From the NCBI GenBank assembly GCA_022509185.1, contig JAFLTS010000003.1, positions 62,001-126,000 on the forward strand: DNA of 64,000 nt, read 5' to 3'. Positions 59,777-64,000 of the stretch are shown here, one piece after another; within the stretch, counting starts at the first letter, position 1, and each line of letters opens with the position of its first letter. The notes below the pieces were generated by a model. It worked only from the letters and a program-made list of their open reading frames with translations. It was not told where the DNA came from and did no database searches. The stretch is from Muribaculaceae bacterium (lineage in GTDB: Bacteria > Bacteroidota > Bacteroidia > Bacteroidales > Muribaculaceae). Position numbers and translations under genes: made by a program.

Positions 59777-60705
59777 ATCTCAAAAGATTATTCAGAAAGA
59801 GGGAAGAAAATTTACTTACACATAGGGAGGCTGAAAATATTGAAAGGAAAATGGCAGATTCCCCTTTGCCTGATATGCAGGTTTTAGATATCAGGGAAGA
59901 TATAGAAGAAAAAGGAGATAGGGAACAAATAAAAATACAGGAAAATATAGAGGTTCCCGAAAGAGGTGTATTAAGGACCGAAGGACTTGTGAAACGTTAT
60001 GGTAAAAGGACAGTTGTAAACCATGTATCTATCAATGTGAAACAAGGAGAAATTGTGGGCCTTCTCGGACCCAATGGGGCAGGTAAAACCACAACTTTTT
60101 ATATGACCACCGGTCTGATCACACCAAACGAAGGAAAAATTTTTCTTAATACTAAAGATATAACAAGTTTCCCGGTATATAAAAGGGCTCAATTAGGCAT
60201 TGGGTATCTTGCTCAGGAGGCTTCAGTTTTTAGAAAACTTACAGTTGAAGATAATATACGGGCAGTCTTGGAAATGACTCCCACTACAAAAGAATATCAG
60301 AAATTAAAACTGGAAAGTCTAATAAAAGAATTCAGACTACAGGAGGTGAGGAAAAATTATGGCGACCGCCTTTCAGGAGGGGAAAGAAGAAGGACTGAAA
60401 TAGCACGTTGTCTCGCTATAAATCCAAGGTTTATAATGTTAGATGAGCCATTTGCAGGTGTAGACCCGATAGCAGTGGAAGATATTCAGGAAGTGGTTTA
60501 TCGGCTAAAGGAAAAAAATATTGGAATTTTAATAACTGACCATAATGCTCCGGAAACATTGAGTATAACAGATAGAGCTTATCTTCTTTTTGAAGGTAAA
60601 ATTCTGTTTCAAGGCACTAGTGAAGAATTGGCTGAAAATCCGGTAGTAAGAGAAAAATATCTTGGTAGAAATTTCGTTTTCAGAAGAAAGAAGTTTAATG
60701 ACTGA
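59773..60705 (+). CDS. lptB: LptB, lipopolysaccharide export ATPase, with N-terminal extension
   Basis: A 310-residue ABC ATPase of the LPS transport system. Walker A is G-P-N-G-A-G-K-T-T, signature L-S-G-G-E-R-R-R, Walker [12 protein letters not shown], switch His in TDHNAPETL; the [23 protein letters not shown]-terminus is typical of LptB. Normal length is about 240, and here about 65 charged residues precede the domain start (about residue 66, [13 protein letters not shown]), with no in-frame ATG near that point except at residues 27 and 36. The extension may be real or the start may be later. It overlaps the CPBP gene by 8 nt. Confidence 0.92.
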   Translation: MNLKRLFRKREENLLTHREAENIERKMADSPLPDMQVLDIREDIEEKGDREQIKIQENIEVPERGVLRTEGLVKRYGKRTVVNHVSINVKQGEIVGLLGPNGAGKTTTFYMTTGLITPNEGKIFLNTKDITSFPVYKRAQLGIGYLAQEASVFRKLTVEDNIRAVLEMTPTTKEYQKLKLESLIKEFRLQEVRKNYGDRLSGGERRRTEIARCLAINPRFIMLDEPFAGVDPIAVEDIQEVVYRLKEKNIGILITDHNAPETLSITDRAYLLFEGKILFQGTSEELAENPVVREKYLGRNFVFRRKKFND

Positions 60706-61636
60706 ACCTAATCCCATAATAAAGAATTTAAGAGAATCCACAGGAATCCGGATTGCAATATTATTCGGATCATTTTTTGTATTCCTATTGTTTTGTTCCG
60801 TGGCCGGTTATTTAATTAATAATGCTCCAGGGAGTGAACGTAGTCATTTATTGATAATGTCTTCACTTCAATGTATCCTTGCTTTTTGTTTACCGGCTGT
60901 GTTAGTGGCAAAATTTTCAAACAATGATTGGATAAAATGGCTTGAAATCGACAGAAAACCAAAGATAAAATCCTTTCTGGGAATTATAGTTTTATATATT
61001 ATTTCACTTCCCGCAATGGAATGGTTGATTGAATGGAATTCGAGTTTGCATTTACCTGAATCAATGTCTGGAATCGAATCCCAATTAAGGGCTTGGGAGG
61101 AATCTGCAGAATCAACCACCCAAATGCTCCTTGACTCTCATGGATGGTTATCAGTTTTAGTTGGGGTATGTGTAATTGGAATATTAACCGGTTTCTCAGA
61201 AGAATTATTTTTTAGGGGAGGATTGCAAGGTATTTTTACAAGAAGTGCGATAAATAAAAATGCAGCGGTATGGATGGCTGCTATGATTTTCAGTTTAATG
61301 CATTTTCAATTTTTCGGTTTCTTACCGCGCTTGCTTATGGGTGCTTTTTTCGGATACCTTTTACTTTGGACTCGAAGCATCTGGGTCCCTGCATTCGCCC
61401 ATATATTAAATAACAGCATTGTGGTAATAAGTTCATACCTTACTGGAAATTCGGAAGATAGTATACTCGAATTGAACGAAATGCCTACATTTTTGAATGG
61501 GTCAGTTTCTGCCTGCATCAGCTTAATTTTGACAATATTATTTTTTATCTACCTAAGAGATATATTATTTAAAACTTCTAAAGAAGAAGAGAAGGGATGG
61601 CAAAGAAGTCAGCTTCCGGTGTCTACAGAGAGGTGA
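60698..61636 (+). CDS. CPBP-family intramembrane protease/bacteriocin-resistance-like protein
   Basis: A 312-residue membrane protein of the CPBP (CAAX protease/bacteriocin-processing, Abi) family. The three active-site motifs are present: E-E-L-F-F-R-G, S-L-M-H-F-Q, and A-H-I-L-N-N, in about seven membrane segments. The ATG at 60698 fits better than one at 60662, which lies within lptB and adds the charged [12 protein letters not shown]. It overlaps holA by 40 nt. Its substrate is unknown; similar genes protect against peptides or process prenylated proteins. Confidence 0.85.
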   Translation: MTEPNPIIKNLRESTGIRIAILFGSFFVFLLFCSVAGYLINNAPGSERSHLLIMSSLQCILAFCLPAVLVAKFSNNDWIKWLEIDRKPKIKSFLGIIVLYIISLPAMEWLIEWNSSLHLPESMSGIESQLRAWEESAESTTQMLLDSHGWLSVLVGVCVIGILTGFSEELFFRGGLQGIFTRSAINKNAAVWMAAMIFSLMHFQFFGFLPRLLMGAFFGYLLLWTRSIWVPAFAHILNNSIVVISSYLTGNSEDSILELNEMPTFLNGSVSACISLILTILFFIYLRDILFKTSKEEEKGWQRSQLPVSTER

Positions 61637-62637
61637 TTGATACCATTAGAAAAGGGAAATTTCATCCTATATATCTCCTTATGGGAGATGAAGATTATTA
61701 TATCGACAAGTTGACAGAAGCAATTGAAGAAAATATATTAAAAGAGGAAGAGAAAGACTTTAATTCTGCAACTTATTATGGAGCTGATACAGAAATAAGA
61801 CAAGTGATTTCACGAGCCCAGCAACTACCCTTAATGTGTGAAAGACAGGTTGTGTATCTGAAAGAGGCTCAAGCAATGCAAAATGCAAAAAGGGAGCTTG
61901 AGAAGCTCGTCTCCTATGTAAATCATATTAATCCCACTACCGTTTTAGTTATAACCTATAAGAACGAAAGTTTAGGAACTTCTTCTCAACTGGTAAAATC
62001 TATTGAGAAATCGGGGGGAATAGTGTTTAGAAGCGACCGTTTAAAAGATTATCAACTGATGGGTCCCTTAAGTGACTATTGTAAGGAGAAAAATCTTGAA
62101 ATAGATGAAAAAAGTCTGAATTTACTTTGTGAATATATAGGTTCGCCTTTATCGAAACTTTTCGGAGAAGTTGACAAACTTGGAGTATCTGCGGGCTCAG
62201 GACGAAAGATTACACCGGATCTGATAGAAGACATAATAGGAATATCTAAGGAATACAACAGCTTTGAATTAACTAAAGCCATATCCATAAGGGATTATCT
62301 TCAGGCTATGAAAATTATAACTCATTTCTCAAGAAATCCCAAGCAGAATCCCGGCATAGTTGTGGCTGCTACATTGTTTAATTATTTTTCCAAACTTTTT
62401 ATTGCCGCAGTATGTCGTGATAAAAGTGATATGAATCTCATGGCAGAATTGGATTTAAAGACTGTTTATGCACTTTCAGATTATAAAAATGGGTTAAGAA
62501 ATTATAAAGCAGGCACAATAGATGCAATTCTCCATGCCATTCGGAATTATGATGTGATGAGTAAAGGTGTTGGCTCAAATCAAAATGAATATGAATTATT
62601 AAAAGATCTTATTTTTAAGATTTTTACTTTACGTTAA
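61597..62637 (+). CDS. holA: DNA polymerase III delta subunit
   Basis: A 346-residue HolA: PIYLLMGDEDYYIDKLTEAI at the start, FRSDRLKDYQLMGPLSDYC middle, and the FELTKAISIRDYLQAMKII helical region of the C-terminal domain. It opens the sliding clamp as part of the clamp loader. The ATG (61597) lies 40 nt inside the CPBP frame, and the next gene begins 1 nt after its stop. Length is normal. Confidence 0.93.
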   Translation: MAKKSASGVYREVIDTIRKGKFHPIYLLMGDEDYYIDKLTEAIEENILKEEEKDFNSATYYGADTEIRQVISRAQQLPLMCERQVVYLKEAQAMQNAKRELEKLVSYVNHINPTTVLVITYKNESLGTSSQLVKSIEKSGGIVFRSDRLKDYQLMGPLSDYCKEKNLEIDEKSLNLLCEYIGSPLSKLFGEVDKLGVSAGSGRKITPDLIEDIIGISKEYNSFELTKAISIRDYLQAMKIITHFSRNPKQNPGIVVAATLFNYFSKLFIAAVCRDKSDMNLMAELDLKTVYALSDYKNGLRNYKAGTIDAILHAIRNYDVMSKGVGSNQNEYELLKDLIFKIFTLR

Positions 62638-62638
62638 T

Positions 62639-63433
62639 ATGGTTTTTTATTTTTCAGGTACCGGTAATACTACTTTTGTTGCCACAACATTATCTAACTT
62701 CTTAAATATTCCGCTCCGGTTTATTCCAGAAACTGAAATTTCCACTTTAGATATTCCTTCTGAAAGAATTTTGATAGTTTTCCCTGTGTATTCTTGGGGA
62801 GTTCCACCTTTGGTTTCCAAGTTTATAAAGGATTTAGGAAAAGATTTTTGGGAAAAAGTAAAAGCCAAAGATTTAAGCGTGGACTGTGTCATGACTTGTG
62901 GAGATGAAGTAGCATTGGCACCTGAAATGATAACAAAAGACTTATGGAACCAAGGAATTGAACTTACATCTATCTGGAGTGTAATCATGCCCAATAATTA
63001 CGTCCTGTTGCCAGGGTTTGATGTTGATCCCATAGAAGTGGAAAAAAGTAAACTTGCTGCTTGTGAAGGTAGAATATTAGAGATAGCTCAAGCTTTAAAT
63101 CGTGGAGAAAAAAGAATAGACGTTACTCGGGGAAAGATAGCATGGCTAAAATCTCGTATTGTTTTTCCATTATTTAAGAAATGGGGTATATTCCCTAAAA
63201 ATTGGCATTATTCAGACTCATGCATTAGTTGTGGTAAATGTGCTAATATTTGTCCTTTAATCAATGTAAAAATGGAAAACGGTCACCCTAAATGGGGCAA
63301 CCGTTGTTGTTCCTGCCTGGGTTGTTACCATGTATGTCCGGTACATGCTGTGGAATATGGTAAGGAAACTCAGAAAAAAGGTCAATACTTGTTTCCTCTT
63401 AAAAAAATTTCGTTACGGAATTGTCATAAGTAA
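62639..63433 (+). CDS. EFR1-family flavodoxin/ferredoxin
   Basis: A 264-residue protein with an N-terminal flavodoxin-like domain (VFYFSGTGNTTFVATTL phosphate loop, VFPVYSWGVPPLV) and a C-terminal pair of [4Fe-4S] clusters: C-I-S-C-G-K-C-A-N-I-C-P and C-C-S-C-L-G-C-Y-H-V-C-P. It should carry electrons between flavin and clusters in the cytoplasm. It starts 1 nt after holA; partner enzyme unknown. Its end overlaps by 35 nt the convergent small gene. Identification of the family is sound, the physiological role is not known. Confidence 0.88.
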   Translation: MVFYFSGTGNTTFVATTLSNFLNIPLRFIPETEISTLDIPSERILIVFPVYSWGVPPLVSKFIKDLGKDFWEKVKAKDLSVDCVMTCGDEVALAPEMITKDLWNQGIELTSIWSVIMPNNYVLLPGFDVDPIEVEKSKLAACEGRILEIAQALNRGEKRIDVTRGKIAWLKSRIVFPLFKKWGIFPKNWHYSDSCISCGKCANICPLINVKMENGHPKWGNRCCSCLGCYHVCPVHAVEYGKETQKKGQYLFPLKKISLRNCHK

Positions 63434-63899
63434 TGGCAACCGGGCCGTTACCTATATCTACTAAAGAAAAAGCCACCTTCTTATTATCATCCAGGAATAC
63501 CAGTATATCTTGATATTTCTGGCCTTTAAAGGTTTTGCCATCAGATGTTGCTTGCCATTCATCGCCTTTCTTGTCTACAGTAAGTTGATGTCCCGGATAA
63601 TTGGAAATTTCATATTTCCCAGGTTGAATCACTTTAAAATCCGTGGCAGCTATCTGTTCTGGAATAAATGCATGTAATCCGGGAGAATATTCTACTTTAT
63701 ACCAGCCCGGAGTGCGTTGGGAAGTTGCAAATACCATTCCTGGAATAACCGCTACGTCATCGTTATTCTGATTTACGGTGATATATTTTGCATTTGCTTC
63801 ATCATAGACATTCCCATTTTTAGAAATGGCTATATAATTTTGTGCATAGACCACCGAGGAGATAGCCATGAAGAGTAAAAAGGAGAGGATTTTTTTCAT
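63399..63899 (-). CDS. Small exported protein of unknown function
   Basis: A 166-residue protein with a signal peptide (1-19, ending VVYAQ). The mature region is beta-rich: VYDEANAKYITVNQNN, WYKVEYSPGLHAFIPEQIA, which looks like a bacterial SH3-type fold, and a second half PGKYEISNYPGHQLTVDK resembling a lipocalin- or beta-sheet domain. I do not recognise a named family. It is 18 nt after the stop of the alaS-like partial gene, so it is read from the same transcript. Its end overlaps EFR1 by 35 nt. Confidence 0.7.
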   Translation of the reverse strand: MKKILSFLLFMAISSVVYAQNYIAISKNGNVYDEANAKYITVNQNNDDVAVIPGMVFATSQRTPGWYKVEYSPGLHAFIPEQIAATDFKVIQPGKYEISNYPGHQLTVDKKGDEWQATSDGKTFKGQKYQDILVFLDDNKKVAFSLVDIGNGPVAITYDNSVTKFF

Positions 63900-63917
63900 A
63901 AATAACAGTATTATAAT

Positions 63918-64000
63918 TTATTTGGTAACTGATTCTAAAATTTTATCGAAAGCGGCTGATAGACCTTCAATATCTTTACCGCCGGCCTGAGCAAAGAATG
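63918..64000 (-). CDS. alaS: Alanyl-tRNA synthetase C-terminus (5' part outside window)
   Basis: On the minus strand an open frame enters from the right edge and ends at TAA (63918-63920), giving the last about 26 residues, with F-F-A-Q-A-G-G-K-D-I-E-G-L. This pattern (QxFFATAGGK-like) is the C-terminal DHHA1-type end of alanyl-tRNA synthetase in Bacteroidales. It is too short for certainty. No start is inside the window. The frame is missed by minimum-length gene finding. Confidence 0.6.
   Translation of the reverse strand, partial: FFAQAGGKDIEGLSAAFDKILESVTK

Noticed and set aside
1-64000. CRISPR arrays, insertion sequences or prophage
   Set aside because: No regularly spaced repeats, transposase, integrase or phage structural genes were seen in the whole window.

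Overview
The window is one AT-rich stretch of a Bacteroidales chromosome. Four things support this: type IX secretion genes (sprA and the plug gene), repeated use of the Bacteroidetes -7 promoter box TAnnTTTG (sometimes with TTTG 19-20 nt upstream), lack of Shine-Dalgarno sequences, and lineage-typical proteins (MurF-Alr fusion, TamL-like lipidated Omp85, DUF4831, DUF4922). The GYYRVKNY-type repeat-like N-terminus of the sorted protein at 14767-16290 reminds me of Muribaculaceae, but family placement is an inference. It is mostly a housekeeping region with no phage, insertion sequence or CRISPR array.

Layout. 1-5.1 kb: 3' two thirds of sprA. 5.1-10.3 kb (minus): TonB-dependent receptor, periplasmic heavy-metal-binding protein, putative porin, solute-binding protein. 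10.4-13.5 kb (plus): alpha/beta hydrolase, membrane-anchored MurF-like ligase, ung. 13.5-16.3 kb (minus): a type IX-sorted protein overlapping the T9SS plug gene. 16.4-17.9 kb: hemW and a rhodanese. 18.0-24.8 kb (plus): split amidase/golvesin protein, glycosyltransferase, DUF4922 nucleotidyltransferase-like protein and AmpG-like permease. 24.7-27.7 kb (minus): TamL-like protein and a HAD phosphatase. 27.8-33.1 kb (plus): acyl-ACP thioesterase, Fur-family regulator, serC, serA, engB, rpiB, folB, and a tRNA-Arg. 33.3-37.5 kb (plus): flavin/Fe-S membrane protein, a cobalt/nickel ECF transporter (CbiMQO) behind an inverted-repeat operator candidate, and umuD. 37.6-41.9 kb (minus): wHTH, xseA, DUF4831, nnr. 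42.1-44.6 kb (plus): murF-alr. 44.6-54.5 kb (minus): an eight-gene UMP operon pyrC-carA-carB-pyrK-pyrD-pyrF-pyrE-pyrB followed by xseB. 54.8-57.6 kb (plus): symporter, lipA, lipB. 57.5-59.1 kb (minus): MlaE/MlaF-type transporter. 59.1-63.4 kb (plus): udk, lptB, CPBP protease, holA, EFR1 ferredoxin. 63.4-64 kb (minus): small exported protein and the 3' end of what looks like alaS.

The most interesting system is the pyrimidine operon. It begins with a consensus promoter, then an RNA leader of about 150 nt that can fold into a three-way junction. The leader also holds a possible 34-codon reading frame that ends in U-runs right at the foot of an intrinsic terminator, and pyrC starts at once after it. 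This is the layout needed for UTP-sensing attenuation. The last enzyme, PyrB, carries a fused PyrI-like zinc domain (C-x4-C-x23-C-x2-C) without the nucleotide-binding allosteric domain, so end-product control may have moved from the enzyme to the leader RNA. A second notable signal is the tRNA-Arg, whose conserved G19-C56 tertiary pair appears replaced by A19-U56.
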